From Mixophyes australis (taxonomy: Eukaryota; Chordata; Amphibia; Anura; Limnodynastidae), in assembly GCA_036250195.1 (NCBI GenBank), contig JAVHZZ010000003.1, positions 82,857,418 through 82,921,417 on the forward strand: a DNA stretch of 64,000 nucleotides, read 5' to 3'. Each line of letters starts with the position of its first letter. Position 1 is the first letter of the stretch. Below are positions 1 through 11,988 of the stretch, one piece after another. The notes under the pieces are model-generated. The model searched no databases and had not been told where the DNA came from. It worked only from the letters and a program-made list of their open reading frames with translations. A program made the translations under genes and the position numbers.

Positions 1-2860
1 TCTCGGAGATTCGGTAGGGACCGATAAATTTGGGTGCTAGTTTCATACTAGGCACTTTTAAACGGATATTTTTAGTGGATAACCAGACCTTATCCCCTGG
101 AAGAAGTGGAGGAGCAGGACACCTTTTCTTATCGTAAAATCTTTTAGCCCGAGCAGCAGAATTCTCCAGATTACTTTTGGTTTGTGTCCAAATGAGAGAA
201 AACTTGCGTAGCAGGGAATCTACTGCAGGAACTGAGGAGATAGGAGTTTGAGAAAAGGTAGGTGGTCTGGGATGACATCCATACATGACGAAAAAGGGTG
301 AATTACAAACAGCTTCATGGAAATGATTGTTATGGGCGAACTCGGCCCACGGGAGGAGTTCAAGCCAATCCGCTTGGTGAGCAGACACATACATTCGTAG
401 GAATTTTTCGAGCTCTCGGTTTGTCCGTTCGGTCAGGCCATTAGATTGAGGATGGTATGCCGAGGAAAATTCCAATTTAATGCCTAACTGAGAACAAAAG
501 GATCTCCAGAATCTTGCAACGAATTGTGAACCACGGTCTGACACGATATGGAGTGGACAGCCGTGGAGGCGAAATATTTCTTTGATGAAAAGTTCTGCCA
601 ACACTGTGGAAGAAGGGAGTCCTTTGAGAGGAATGAAATGAGCTGCTCTTGAAAAACTGTCTGTTACCACCCAGATAACCGTATGTGCTTTGGAGGGAGG
701 CAGATCGGTAATAAAGTCCATAGATATTTGAGACCAGGGTATTTCAGGAACAGGTAGAGGAATAAGAGGACCGAAGGGTCTATGTCGAGGAACCTTATGT
801 TGTGCACATTTAGAGCAGGCAGAGACGAATGATTTCACATCTTTCAAGAGGGATGGCCACCAATAGTACCTGGCTAGGAGTTTTCCAGTCTTCTTGACTC
901 CAGCATGACCCGAGAAACTAGATAAATGGGCCCAGCGTAGCAACTTGAGACGTAGATGTGGTAATATGAAGGTTCTTCCTGGAGGGCAAGTAGATTTATG
1001 CACAGGAGTAAGGGCCAAGACACAACTAGGGTTGAAGATGGGATGAATGTCCTCGGGAGAATCCTGGTCTTCGGAATGAAAGGACCTAGAAAGAGCATCT
1101 GCTTTTTTATTTTTTGATCCCGGACGGATGGTAAGACTAATATCAAATCTTGAAAAGAACAAGGCCCATCTGGCTTGACGAGGATTCAGACAACGGGCTG
1201 AACAGAGATAAATGAGGTTCTTATGGTCGGTATATATCGTAATAGGAAACAAGGCCCCTTCCAACAGATGTCGCCATTCAGACAGGGCTAATTTAATAGC
1301 CAATAATTCTTGATCTCCTATTCCATAGTTCTTTTCTGCTGGGAGGAATTTACGAGAGAAAAAGCCAAATGGATGTAGTTTCCCAGAAGTGTCACGTTGA
1401 GACAAAACTGCACCAGTGCCCACAGAAGATGCATCTAGCTCCAAGAAGAAGGGACGTTGGCAATCAGGTTGCTGAAGAATAGGAGCAGAAGTGAAGGCTG
1501 ACTTTAGATGTTCAAAGGCTGAGATGGCCTCGGGGGACCAAACATTGGGATTAGCTAATTTCTTGGTAAGAGCAGTGATGGGGGCAATGATGGTAGAATA
1601 CCCCTTGATGAATTGTCTGTAGTAATTGGCAAAGCCAAGGAAGCATTGGATAGCTTTCAGACCAGTGGGCAAGGGCCAATCCACAATTGCTCTTAGTTTA
1701 GCCGAGTCCATCTGAAGGACTGTGCCTGAGAGAATGTACCCTAAGAAAGGAACCTGGGGCTGCTCGAAAAGGCACTTTTCTAATTTACAGAAGAGGTTGT
1801 GTTCTTTCAGACGGGCCAGGACTTGACCTACATGTTCCCTATGTGAAGGGAGGTCTTGAGAAAATATCAGAATGTCGTCCAGGTAGATGATGACGAGTTG
1901 ATAGAGAAGGTCTTGGAAAATATTATTCATGAGGGTTTGGAATACAGCTGGAGCATTACAAAGCCCAAAGGGCATTACTAAATACTCAAAGTGCCCATCG
2001 TGTGTGTTAAATGCTGTTTTCCATTTGTCACCTGCTTTAATACGAACAAGATTGTAGGCCCCGCGTAGATCTAATTTGGAGAACACAGTGGCACCTTTGA
2101 TGCGGTTGAAAAGCTCAGAGATGAGAGGTAACGGATACCTATTCTTAATGGTAATAGCATTAAGGCCTCGAAAGTCAATGCATGGCCGAAGGCCGCCATC
2201 CTTCTTTTTAACGAAAAAGAATCCAGCTCCAGCTGGAGAGGTGGACTTCCGGATAAAGCCTTTTTGCAGGTTTTCTAGAATATATTTAGACATTGCTTGA
2301 GTCTCAGGAAGAGAAAGGGGATATACACGACCACGAGGAATAGGTTTGTCAGGGAGGAGCTCGATTCCACAATCCCAAATGCGATGAGGGGGAAGCTTGG
2401 TTGATTCCTTTTCACAGAAGACATCTGCATACTGTTGGTATTGAGGAGGTAAAGATGGTAACGAAGAAGCAGTGGTTAGATGAAGAGGTACTACTTTCTT
2501 CAGACAGTGAGACTGACACCGTGATCCCCAGGACAAAATTTGAGCAGTATGCCAGTCCAGAGTTGGGGAGTGGAGATATAGCCATGGCAGACCTAACACA
2601 AGGGAGTTGATGGTCTTTGGAAGGACTAGGAAGGAAATCTTTTCCTGATGCAGAACTCCAATCTGAAGGGTGAGAGCAATAGTCTGGAACTGAATGAAGC
2701 CTCCTGGAATATTACTGCCATCGATGGCTGTAAGGCGTACAGGACATTCCAGTGGTGTAGTAAGAATATTGTATTCCTCAACCACAGTGGCAGCAATAAA
2801 GTTACCAGCTGCACCAGAATCCAGAAAGGTATCAAGCGGAATAGAGAGATTCCCAAAAAA
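1..2860 (-). CDS. Ty3/gypsy (sushi-type) pol: protease-RT-RNase H-integrase, cut by window edge
   Basis: Retrotransposon polyprotein read right to left. A retropepsin site (Asp-Ser-Gly, near 2821-2813) is followed by reverse transcriptase with YLDDILIF (1885-1862), RNase H ending in a KKADALSR-type motif near 1100, and integrase with the SAYHPQSNGLTER segment near 440 and GDKVWLSTKNIRL near 75-110. Protease, RT and integrase all fall in the same reading frame. I see no stop in it from at least 2290 to position 1, so this pol looks recently active or young. The frame continues past the window start, where a chromodomain would be expected in this lineage but cannot be seen. It makes the enzymes that copy element RNA and insert the cDNA. 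The family call rests on the gag type next to it and on motif order. It lies one frame away from the gag zinc knuckle. Confidence 0.88.
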
Positions 2861-3885
2861 ACAGAAAAACAGAAAATAAGAGGTTCTCTTTGTGAGGAGA
2901 ACTGTTGAGGGAAAAATCAAACAGACCTAACGGTGTTCCACCTTGCTCTGTTTGGCCTGAGCGTTTTTCCAGACGCGTAGGACAAGTACTGATGCGATGG
3001 GTCTTCCCTCCACAATAGAGGCATAGATCATTTTTAAATCTTCTCTCCCTCTCACTTGGAGAGAGGCGGGACCTACCCACTTGCATAGGTTCTTCTGGGG
3101 GCAAAGAGGCCCCTGGGTTCCGGAAAACAGGGCGATGATTAGGACACCGGATCTGTTCCTTTTCTTGAACCCTCTCCTTGAATCGAAGATCTATTCTGAC
3201 ACATAGCGAGATCAGATCATCCAAGGAAGATGGGAGGTCACGGGAAGCCAACACGTCTTTTATTTTATCAGATAGGCCTTGCCAGAACGTGGCCACCAGC
3301 GCTTCCTCATTCCAGCGCAACTCGGAGGCCATGGCCCTAAATATGATGGCATATTGCCCGACAGAATGAGAACCTTGGCGTAGATGAAGAATTCCTGAAG
3401 CTGCACTGGAAAGCCGACCAGGTTCATCAAAAATTCATTTGAAAGTTGTCAGAAATTCTGTATAATTTTGTAGCAAGGGGTCATTCTTCTCCCATAGGGG
3501 TGAGGCCCAGGCCAGGGCTTGACCAGAAAGAAGGGACAGAATGTAGGCAATTTTAGCTCTATCCGTAGGGAAGTTCCTGGGTAATAATTCAAATTGAATT
3601 GCACATTGAGTCACGAATCCTCTACATGACTTGGGGTTCCCATCATACATTGGAGGATTAGGAATTTGTGGGTGTAAGGTAGTTGTGTTTGCAGAATCCG
3701 AAGTATGCCAGTCCAGAGGTCTCAGGTTTATGGGAGGATACCAGAGTGTTCTGAAAAGAATCCAGACGAGAAGATAAACCTTGTAAGAACTGCATGAAGC
3801 GATCTTGATTGGACTCTTGCTTTTCCACTCTTCCTACTACATATTGCAATAGGTCCTTGAGAGAGGGATCGCCCATGGTGTTCAT
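2832..3885 (-). pseudogene. sushi-type gypsy gag, with frameshift and internal stop
   Basis: Capsid/nucleocapsid gene of the element at the window start. The first ATG (3885-3883) opens a coiled, Gln-rich N-terminus. The capsid region near 3650-3435 carries FPTDRAKIAYILSLLSG, typical of the sushi/PEG10-like gag group. A CX2CX4HX4C zinc knuckle (CLYCGGKTHRISTC) lies near 3025-2980. Two lesions are visible. A frame change at about 3700-3655 separates the N-terminus from the capsid, and a TGA at 3434-3432 interrupts the capsid just after LTTFK, with the same frame continuing below it to 2832. Gag is therefore defective although pol is open. A young copy needing trans-complementation, or sequencing error, could both explain this. 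Confidence 0.82.
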
Positions 3886-3908
3886 TTCCTTTTTTGGTCA
3901 GTGCAAAC

Positions 3909-4465
3909 TGTTATGGACTGGAATAATATCAGGCCTAGTGGGCGGTTCCCACGATGGCCTGTGCACATGACTAGCTGATTCAGGACCATACAATGTTTAG
4001 AAAATAAGAACACAAGACGGTGGGTCTGCTTAATAAGTACTTCAATGAATATGAGCATAAGTACATATCAACACATGGAAACAATGCAGCAAAGTTCTGG
4101 ACACAGTAGAGATGGTGAGATGGCAGCTCAGAATCTCACAATGATGAGCATCTGCACACTTGGCATAATAAACAAAGTCTTGTAAATTGATGCATAGAGA
4201 TACTTGTAAACAGAGTCCCAAAGATGGTGCTATCAGCACTTGGTAGATAAAGCAGGTTCACCCACAGGAAATCCAACAGGAGAGTTCAGGAATGCACAGG
4301 AGTCCATGGAGACAGGCTAGCAAACAAGTTGCACTGACAGTGAGCTGGTGTCAGTGCTGAGTTTAAATAGAGCAGGTTTGAATGGCACACCCTGAAGTGA
4401 GTCATGTGATCCACAGGAGAACAGAGCAGACAGGAAAAGTAACAAACCTGGACTGGATTGTTACA
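3909..4465 (-). repeat. putative 5' LTR of the gypsy element
   Basis: On the minus strand this segment starts TGTAACAATCC and ends CCATAACA, the usual TG...CA form. It ends 23 bp before the gag ATG. A TATA-like TATTTAAA sits at 4361-4369 (minus strand). No tRNA-type primer site (TGG...) is seen in the short gap to gag. Sushi/Tf1-type elements can self-prime, which would fit, but this is inference. The other LTR is outside the window, so the borders cannot be confirmed by comparison. Confidence 0.55.
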
Positions 4466-4569
4466 CGTACCCCTAAACCACACACACCCGGCAAAGGCTT
4501 TAAAAATGATATGCGGCACAGGACAGTACCACTGGACTGGAGTTATACAGCAGTACAAATTCTTTTATA

Positions 4570-4800
4570 CTGCAGGAACAGTGAACGTAGTTTAATATTG
4601 CAGTAATAATATTTCTGGACTGCGGGAACAGTGAACGTAGTTTAATATTGCAGTACTAATATTTCTGGACTGCAGAAACAGTGAACGTAGTTAGATATTG
4701 CAGTAGAATTTTTTACATACTTTTTTTTACAATTTTTTTTTTATTTTTTTAGAATTCTTTTTATAATTTTTTTATAATTTTTTTTAGAATTTTTTTATAA
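4570..4800. repeat. 50-bp tandem repeat (3 copies) plus T/A-rich tract
   Basis: Units start at 4570, 4620 and 4670 and share 'gaacagtgaacgtag' followed by 'atattgcagta'. They run into a low-complexity T-rich stretch from about 4710 to 4800. There is no coding signal. Confidence 0.85.
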
Positions 4801-4803
4801 CAA

Positions 4804-4990
4804 TGGACTTAGCAGGACAGAGCACAGGACACAGTACCACTGGACTCAGCAGGACAAAGCACAGGACACAGCACCACTGGACTCAGCAGGACAGAGCACA
4901 GGACAAAGCACCACTGGACTCAGCAGGACAGAGCACAGGACAAAGCACCACTGGACTCAGCAGGACAGAGGAGAAGGACACAGCACCACT
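4804..4990. repeat. 37-bp minisatellite, about five copies
   Basis: The unit is 'ggactcagcaggacagagca' followed by 'caggacaaagcaccact'. Copies differ by a few substitutions and the last is shortened. 37 is not a multiple of three, so the open frame across it cycles through three translations and is not a gene. Confidence 0.88.
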
Positions 4991-5420
4991 AAAAACCCAA
5001 CCTCACGCTACCCTGATCAATGCCCGACTGAAGATGGCAGTGGCAAGCGGGGGAATTTATAGAATCCGAGTATCGCGAGATCCGACGGCGGGATTTGGAG
5101 TCAGAGCCTCATTTTCACTGTTTCTCCCCGCCGGAAATACCCGAACAGTGCCCAGATCGCCCTCGGATCCGCACTGTTCGGGTGGGTTTGGATTGCGATA
5201 ATCCGAGCCCGCTCATCTTTAAAAAGGACCCCAAAATTCCAGGTTCCAGACATGCAGCAACTGACCTTAAGATGCAAGAACAGGTAGGAGAGTTGAGGAC
5301 AGTTTACCAATAGTCCCAATTCTGGTGGAGCATTCCCAATTTTGGATGACAGCCTTGCTCAACTAGGATTTTATCCCCACTACAGTGACAGTTGGGAGGT
5401 ATGTCCCACTTCACACTGCT
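4991..5420. repeat. GC-rich segment and a repeat shared with 23280-23460
   Basis: 4991-5225 is CpG-rich and contains a short inverted pair, 'acccgaacagtgc' against 'gcactgttcgggt'. From about 5225 to 5420 the sequence matches 23280-23460 in the same order: 'ttccag..ccagacatgcagcaact', then 'aacaggtagga', then 'ttggatgacagccttgct'. The copies are diverged. At 23.3 kb this segment lies inside a hAT-type element, so this may be a piece of a relative. Confidence 0.6.
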
Positions 5421-6814
5421 CTGCTCATTGTCCATGTTTTTCAAATTGGGAAAGGGATGGAGAGCACTAGCTAAGATGATAGCCACACATTGTGCCAGAA
5501 GTGAAGATTAACTCAGGTGAGGAGACTGGGGCAGTAATCTTTTCTTCTGCACCCTGTGGAAATCAATTCAAAGTTATTTTAATTGTAAAATATAAGGAAA
5601 ATGGGTAAAAATACTATATTAAAATAATATTTAAGCACCGCGACAAGTGACCTAGGTTCCTCCACTATCATTTCTGCAGTACATACAGTATGTGTATATA
5701 CTCTAACAGTTGGGCACCAACAGTACATAGGGATAAAGGCCAGTGGTCTTGAAGTGGTTAAAATAGTAAAAATCCAGTGAATGCATCTACTGCCTGTGCC
5801 ACTGATTAATAAGAAAGGTCAGCAATCAGATGGCGAGGTCAGGTAATCTAATTAAGGAAAGCACTAATTCTTTTATGACTGATCATGCCTACTTAAAGGA
5901 TTGTTACAGATTAAAGACACAAGTCTTAGGACCTGCCTGCTGATGCATATGACTTCATTTGCCAAGGTGACTTTTTCTCAGTTTTATTGTACTGTATGAT
6001 TCTGCTATATGCGGGTTGTGCAAAAATTATACATGTATTTAGATGTATGAAAAGGTAAGTGATTAACCTCAAGCAGAGCTTACACTTAACTGCATGTGGT
6101 GGATATGTTTTTAGAGTTTGCGCAATGTAAAAATGTGCTTTGATGCACTGGGCATACTACAAAACATTCACCTATATTTAGCGTTAAACATATCTTGCGG
6201 TTCCTTGCCCCAGGATAAGTGGATTGGGGGCATTCTGGGTATGTACATGCTAGTTACTTATGTTCCTTAGAGATGTGTCCTTTTTAGAATTTTTAGCATC
6301 TTTAGATGCACTTATTAGTGAATGTATCTTTTGCATGTCCATAAGCTTAGCGCAAGTTTATATATTGATGGTGATGACTTGCATATAGTTTATTTAATAA
6401 AAATGAAATATATTTAAAAAAATGTGTCCGACTCCCCCCCCAAAATCCAAAACCAGTACCAGGCTTGATGGACAAGTCTAGCATCGGGTCCATATACATA
6501 ATGTGACCTAGACCCAGCCTGGTTACTGCTGGGGTGGAACCTCTATGGAATGTCAGTGCACAAAAAACTTGCATGACCCCTTGAAAATGCTAGGGCTGTT
6601 TCTGGTACCCCTGGACTGTGGGTGCTTGAGCAATTTTAAGAAAATTAGAACCCTAGAGTGGCAACTTTGCCACACTAGTCATTTCATTGGAGTGGGAACA
6701 GGTTCAGGGATACTAAGAAACTTCTCCCATTATACTAATATATAATTAATTAGAAAATAAAACACATATTTGTAAAAAATACATTTTAATTTAAATAAAA
6801 GACTCCCCAACACC
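5421..6814. other. unassigned, no gene seen
   Basis: AT-rich single-copy-like sequence. Open frames are short and lack recognisable motifs. I see no repeat ends here. Confidence 0.6.
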
Positions 6815-6819
6815 CTTCT

Positions 6820-7828
6820 TGTGACATGATGGACCGCTTATGCCACCCTGTCTGTTGTTGCTGGGAACCGGCTGGGCTTACTTTGCCACCGTTCCCTTTC
6901 GTTATCCCAAATTCGCCCTCTAACCGCAGTAGGAAGGGCTTACAAATGCTGCCACCAATGGACTCCTTACCGGCATCCAGTACCAGATTCCTTCTGGGTA
7001 ACTGTCACTGCTAGTGTATCCCCTCGCTGGTACACCTCGCTGGTATCTCTGACTGCTTACTATGGATCAGGGTTGCTGTGGATGGATCCCCTCTGGCCTA
7101 TCACACTGGCCAGAGCTGCTGGGTAGTGGGCAGAGAGGTGGTGCTGGGAAGCTGGGTCGAAACCTCACATAGCCAGAAATGGATTAGATTTTGAGTCTAA
7201 TCTGTAGGTCACAGGATTTTCAGCATGGAAGGCGTTTTCAAGCAGGTCTTTGAAGCAAGTGATGTTTATTTGCAGTCACACTGATTGAAGGTACCAGTGA
7301 TCAGGTCAGATGGAACTAGAATGATGATACATTTCAGTGTACAAGGTCTCTCTTTTTATACAGTTAAACACAGCCTCACAGAGTAAGCCAGGCCCCTGAG
7401 GTCTGAGCTATTTTTAGTATCAGGATACAATATATGTTTCCCAAACATGGATTTACATGGAATGCAAAGCTACCAATATTTATACTACTCTGTTATGTGC
7501 TAAAACTTGATGCTTGCATTATTTGAAATGCAGCCATGCCAGACAGAAAGGCAGCGGCCCCCTGCTGGGTATACAAGCTAAACAGGTGTTTGTCACTTCA
7601 CATAAATACTTACTTAGCATTTCCTGCTATCAGCAAACAGACTTCCTCTAGCAAAGTTGCAGACCCAAACAATGACACTTCCATACAAAACACATCCCAA
7701 TGTAACACGATAAGTGCATTTCAAATTATACATTGGTGCCTGTACCTTTGATTGAAATATATTTCTACAATAAATTATTTCTACATGATCCAGCTACAAA
7801 TAAGTTATTTATAAGTGATCCAGTCACA
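6820..7828 (+). repeat. solo LTR, family A copy 1
   Basis: 1009 bp, from TGTGACATGATGG to CCAGTCACA, flanked by a perfect 5-bp duplication CTTCT (6815-6819 and 7829-7833). A TATA-like TTTTTATACAG lies near 7354 and AATAAA at 7769-7774, so the plus strand is the likely sense. It is strongly similar along its length to 10162-11218. With no internal coding region, this is what recombination between two LTRs leaves. A 5-bp duplication fits Ty3/gypsy or a related LTR group; the exact family is not known to me. Confidence 0.88.
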
Positions 7829-7833
7829 CTTCT

Positions 7834-8914
7834 TTTACCACTTTATTAAAAAATAAAAATCTTTTCCCACAATTTAGTCTAATGGGAATCTTTTCTCTTG
7901 GTAATTTAGTGAAAATAAAATAAAAATACAGAATACGCAATGATAACTGCTCATTAGGAACAATTGGTGCTGAATGCTTGTGTCCTCAATTGACCAGGAG
8001 GGTCAATAAACACTCAGACAATCATAAGAGGCTAACATAGAAGTATATGTGTAATTTGCCAGCACATGTGAGGAGAAAAACTCTTATAAGTCCTTGATAC
8101 ATCCCAATCTCCATGCAGCTATATAAAGAAGTGACTATTAAGTACAAAGGTATGTACAGTTACAGAACAATTGGATATTTACAGCAGAGTATTAAGAAAG
8201 CATTTATTGAATTATTAGTACAATGTACATGTCCAGAAGTTATAAACAGGAAGAGGTATAAGCACCTTTTTATTGCACTCTTCTCTTCTACAACATAGGA
8301 CAAACTTTTAGATAGGTCCCCTCAGGGGCATAACTAAATTGATTGGGCCTCTAAGAAAAATTGTGAAGGGGAACACTATACACCATTGTGAAGTCATATC
8401 CACCACAATATATTTGCAGATAAATAATGCACTTTAGCTGTAGTGGGTAGGTGTATGCACTACAAAAAAAGGTGTCTTCTCCTTAGTAAGACTACGAATA
8501 GTAATGCTTATCCATTCACTGCTGTGGAGCATTGTACGTTATCCCCTGATATACTGTCATTCCATGTCTATGGTGTTGCACTGGAGCCAGGTGTTCCGCC
8601 ATTTTGTTGTAGACGGTGAGGTGCGAGAAACTAAATTCAAAAGAGATTAGTGAGTGAAAGAAGGTACATAAAATAATTGTAATAAATACAGTTAGTTGAC
8701 TGAAATATGACATGTAGATAGACATAAGGGAGAAAAAGGGGATGTGATGTTAGGGAAAGAGAAAGAAACAGAAATAAAAAAATGAAAATAGAAATACAAT
8801 ATGCTAAATTAGAAATACAAAAATAATAGCTAAACAGAATAAAGATTTGATCACACGTTATGTCGGACCAGACCCCAGAGGCTGTAAACTTCTGATGCCC
8901 AATACCCAATCTAT
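7834..8914. other. unassigned, no gene seen
   Basis: AT-rich, with poly-A-like patches near 7850 and 8770-8830. No conserved protein, RNA or element end was recognised. Confidence 0.55.
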
Positions 8915-9175
8915 GGGGGGTATTCAATTGTTTGTTTTAACGCGCTAAAACCAAAAAAAACGAGCTCTCTAAAAAAACTTCATATTATACGGTAATTTTG
9001 CGCGCGTAAACAGTTAATACGGTACTTACTCGCTGCCAGCGGCTGAATTTCAGCTCGCTGCTCAGGGAGCTGCGATATGAAATTTAGCGAGTAATTACCG
9101 TATTAACGGTAATATTTTTAGAGCGCTCATTTTTTTGGGGTTTAGCGCGTTAAAACAAACAATTGAATACCCCCC
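8915..9175. mobile_element. palindromic MITE, family B copy 1
   Basis: 261 bp that folds back on itself almost end to end. It begins GGGGGGTATTCAATTG and ends CAATTGAATACCCCCC, with inner arms 'ttaacgcgctaaaa' and 'ttttagcgcgttaa' type. It is non-coding. The same family is at 13658-13908, and a relative with GGGGAATTCAATTG ends is at 30249-30457. No clear target duplication is visible for this copy. Confidence 0.85.
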
Positions 9176-10156
9176 ATGTATATACAGCAATGAACTCAAA
9201 TAATAAATATAGCAAATAAAAAAGGAATTACAGACCTGGTTTGAGGTTTGAAATTGAGCTGGAAAGGCAGCAGTCTCATTATGTACTCTGGGATATTAGT
9301 CTTCTAAATAGCTGTAGTGTTCAGAGAGCAAAAGAAAGCCTCACAGCAGCAAATAAGTACAGTTGCCGGAGGGTTTGAGGAAAAGCTCCAACTAAGACCC
9401 AGCATGCAGACTAAAGTAGCCATCCAGCTTTACAGCAAGATAGCAATAGTAGTGTCCATACATATACTGTATGTATACGTCAAAGTTCTGAGAGCAATTC
9501 ACTAACACTTAAGTAGTAATGATTATCCTGGTACAGGATTACTGAATGTCAAATCTACAGTGCAAAGAAGTCTGCAGTGCAAGTGGTGAACAGCTGGTGG
9601 AATGCAAATGAAACCTGTTTCAGCTTTAGACAGAGTAAAGTAATAATCATATCATCGGACTCCGGCGCAGCATTGATAATTCCAGACACGCTGATTTACT
9701 AATGTAGAATCTTCAGCCAGTTACAGGGCTGTGTAGAATATGAAATAAAAGGAAACTGCTTTAGCATTAAACAGGAACAGAAGTCAGTGGTAACAGTGTA
9801 TTTAGTAATAATATCAGCCATGAGTTCCAGGATAATTTATAAGTCAAGCACCAACAATGGTAGCCAGGGTCAGAATTGGAAACTGGATCAACATAGCGCT
9901 GGTAGACAAGCTGTTGTCTAATCAAAGAGTTGGGTCTGTATGGCAGGCAACAAACAAGCGATGGTGAAACAAAACACAGATCAGATGTACAGAGGAACAG
10001 TAATAGGTATGCTGGACACTAAAGATATAGACTCCAGAGTATGGAATGGTGCAGTGATATAATTTTATAGCTGTAGATATTTACCCAGCCACCTGCATGA
10101 TGTCACCATTCATCAGTGATGCTTCCATATTATACTAGGCACTTAACTCTAAAGAA
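9176..10156. other. unassigned, no gene seen
   Basis: Mixed sequence with short open frames only. Nothing recognised on either strand. Confidence 0.55.
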
Positions 10157-10161
10157 CATAG

Positions 10162-11218
10162 TGTGACAGAATAGACCGGCTATGCCACCCTGTCTGTTGT
10201 CGTTGGGGAATGGCTGGGCTTACTTTGCCACTGTCTCCTTTCTTTATCCCAAATATGCCCCCCTGTCGCAATAGGAGGAGCCGGCGGCCACCACTAGGCG
10301 CCTACTCTGGCACCTGGAACCGCTTCCTTCTGGGTAACTCTCGCTAGGGTACCCCCTTGTGGGTAAACCTGCGCTGGTATACATGACCTCTTGCCTTCAG
10401 ATCAGGGTTGCTGTGGATGGTTCCCCTCTGGCCTATCACTCTGGCCAGAGCTGGAGGTAGCAGGCAAATGTTGGCACTGAAATGCTGGGTCACCTCAGAT
10501 CAACCTTAGAACTGATTAGATTTGGGTCTAATCTGTAGGTCAAAGGAATTTACAGCAGGGTAAGTAGTCATCAAAGCAGATTCTTGAAGCAAAAGATGGT
10601 TTATTAGCTCAAGTAGTCCTAACAAGGACAGTTCACACACCAGTCTGTGGTACTAGCGTTTTTTCCAGAAGTATAGATGGTACAAGAATGATACATTACA
10701 TGCTTAAACAGCTCATTTTTTATACAGTTCTGACATAACTCCTGGCAGGGGGTAAGCCAGCCAGCACACTGATCCGAGATGGTTCCGCAACATCTGAGCT
10801 ATTTTTAGTATCAGGATATGATATGTTTTCCCAAACATGGATTTACATGCAATGCAAAGCTAACAATATTTACACTACTCTGTTATGTGCTAAAACTTGA
10901 TGCTTGCATTATCTGAGATGCAGCCGCGCCAGACAGAAAGGCAGCGGCCTCCTGCTGGGTATACATGCTAAACAGGAGTTTGTCATTTCACATAAAGACT
11001 TACTTAGCATTTCCTGCTATCAGCAAACAGACTTCCTCTAGCAAAGTTACAAACCCAGATAATGACACTTCCATACAAAACACATCCCAATGTAACACGA
11101 CAAGTGTATTTGCAATTATATATCGGTGCCTGCTCCTCCAATTAAAATACATTTCTACAATAAATTATTTCTACATGATCCAGCCACAAATAAGTTATCT
11201 ATAAGTAATCCAGCAACA
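10162..11218 (+). repeat. solo LTR, family A copy 2
   Basis: 1057 bp, from TGTGACAGAATAGACC to ATCCAGCAACA, with a perfect 5-bp duplication CATAG (10157-10161 and 11219-11223). It matches 6820-7828 throughout, including 'ctatgccaccctgtctgttg', the TTTTTATACAG box and the 3' AATAAA. Small indels explain the 48-bp length difference. The two copies have different target duplications, so they are separate insertions and not a local duplication. Confidence 0.88.
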
Positions 11219-11223
11219 CATAG

Positions 11224-11911
11224 CATTCAGTTTTACCTGTGTTTTCCTTTTATGCTTTCTAACTATTAAATATCTGTGAATAATAAAACTTAGCAAACTT
11301 CTTGTATAATGCCTTCTTAGTTACATATGTAACTCTGGTTTCTAAGCAAAAGACAAATTCATGGCCATTTGTGTGTATGTAGCTAGGGAGTTGCCCCAAT
11401 TGGGTTTTCGTAACGATGTGGATACGCATTTCACAAAAATAATAACATTATTGTTATATTTTTGTGAAACGTGTATTCACATCGTTACCAATACACATGC
11501 TGACTGAATTGTATTCTTTCATCCAAACAATTACAGAAGAGTCCATACAATATCCATAATTAGTGTATGGCTTGAGTACAGGCAATTGCTGAAATACAAA
11601 TACAAATACAAGTCCTTGCAGGCTCTTTTTCTGAATTTGCAGTCAAAGTGTACGGTGTTATCAAAATAGATTCACAGCAGTACACAGAAGAGCAGGAGCA
11701 CCAAGCAGCTGCTGGCACGTCATAATGATACTACGTCATCTGGTAAAGCCTAAGTAAAAGTACATAGTGTATTTAAGTCAGGCAAACAAAAATGTAAAAA
11801 AACACATTTTACCTTAGTCAAGAAAAAAGAGCTGTAATCTAGGCAAAGTTATCTGCAGAAAAAAATTAAATTGCCAACATGCCATTCTACATACACAGGG
11901 GCAAAGAAAGA
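11224..11911. other. probable 5' flank of the hAT element, with a 35-bp-arm inverted repeat
   Basis: No coding signal. At 11409-11488 two arms (cgtaacgatgtggatacgca and its near-complement, then tttcacaaaaat) form a hairpin around an AT-rich centre. The left terminal repeat expected for the hAT at 11912-16051 was not found here, so the left border of that element is unknown. Confidence 0.5.
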
Positions 11912-11988
11912 ATGAGGCCTTCGTCTTTCTCCATGAGTGAGAGATTTGAAACTGCTACTGAGCCATCTTCTTGTAAGGTCAGTCGTGA

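Noticed and set aside
4570..4990. Possible CRISPR-like array
   Set aside because: Repeats are directly tandem without unique spacers, and the setting is a vertebrate genome.
4803..5201. 132-codon open frame rich in Gln, Ser and Thr
   Set aside because: 37-bp minisatellite translation. The phase changes every unit, so no stable protein repeat exists.
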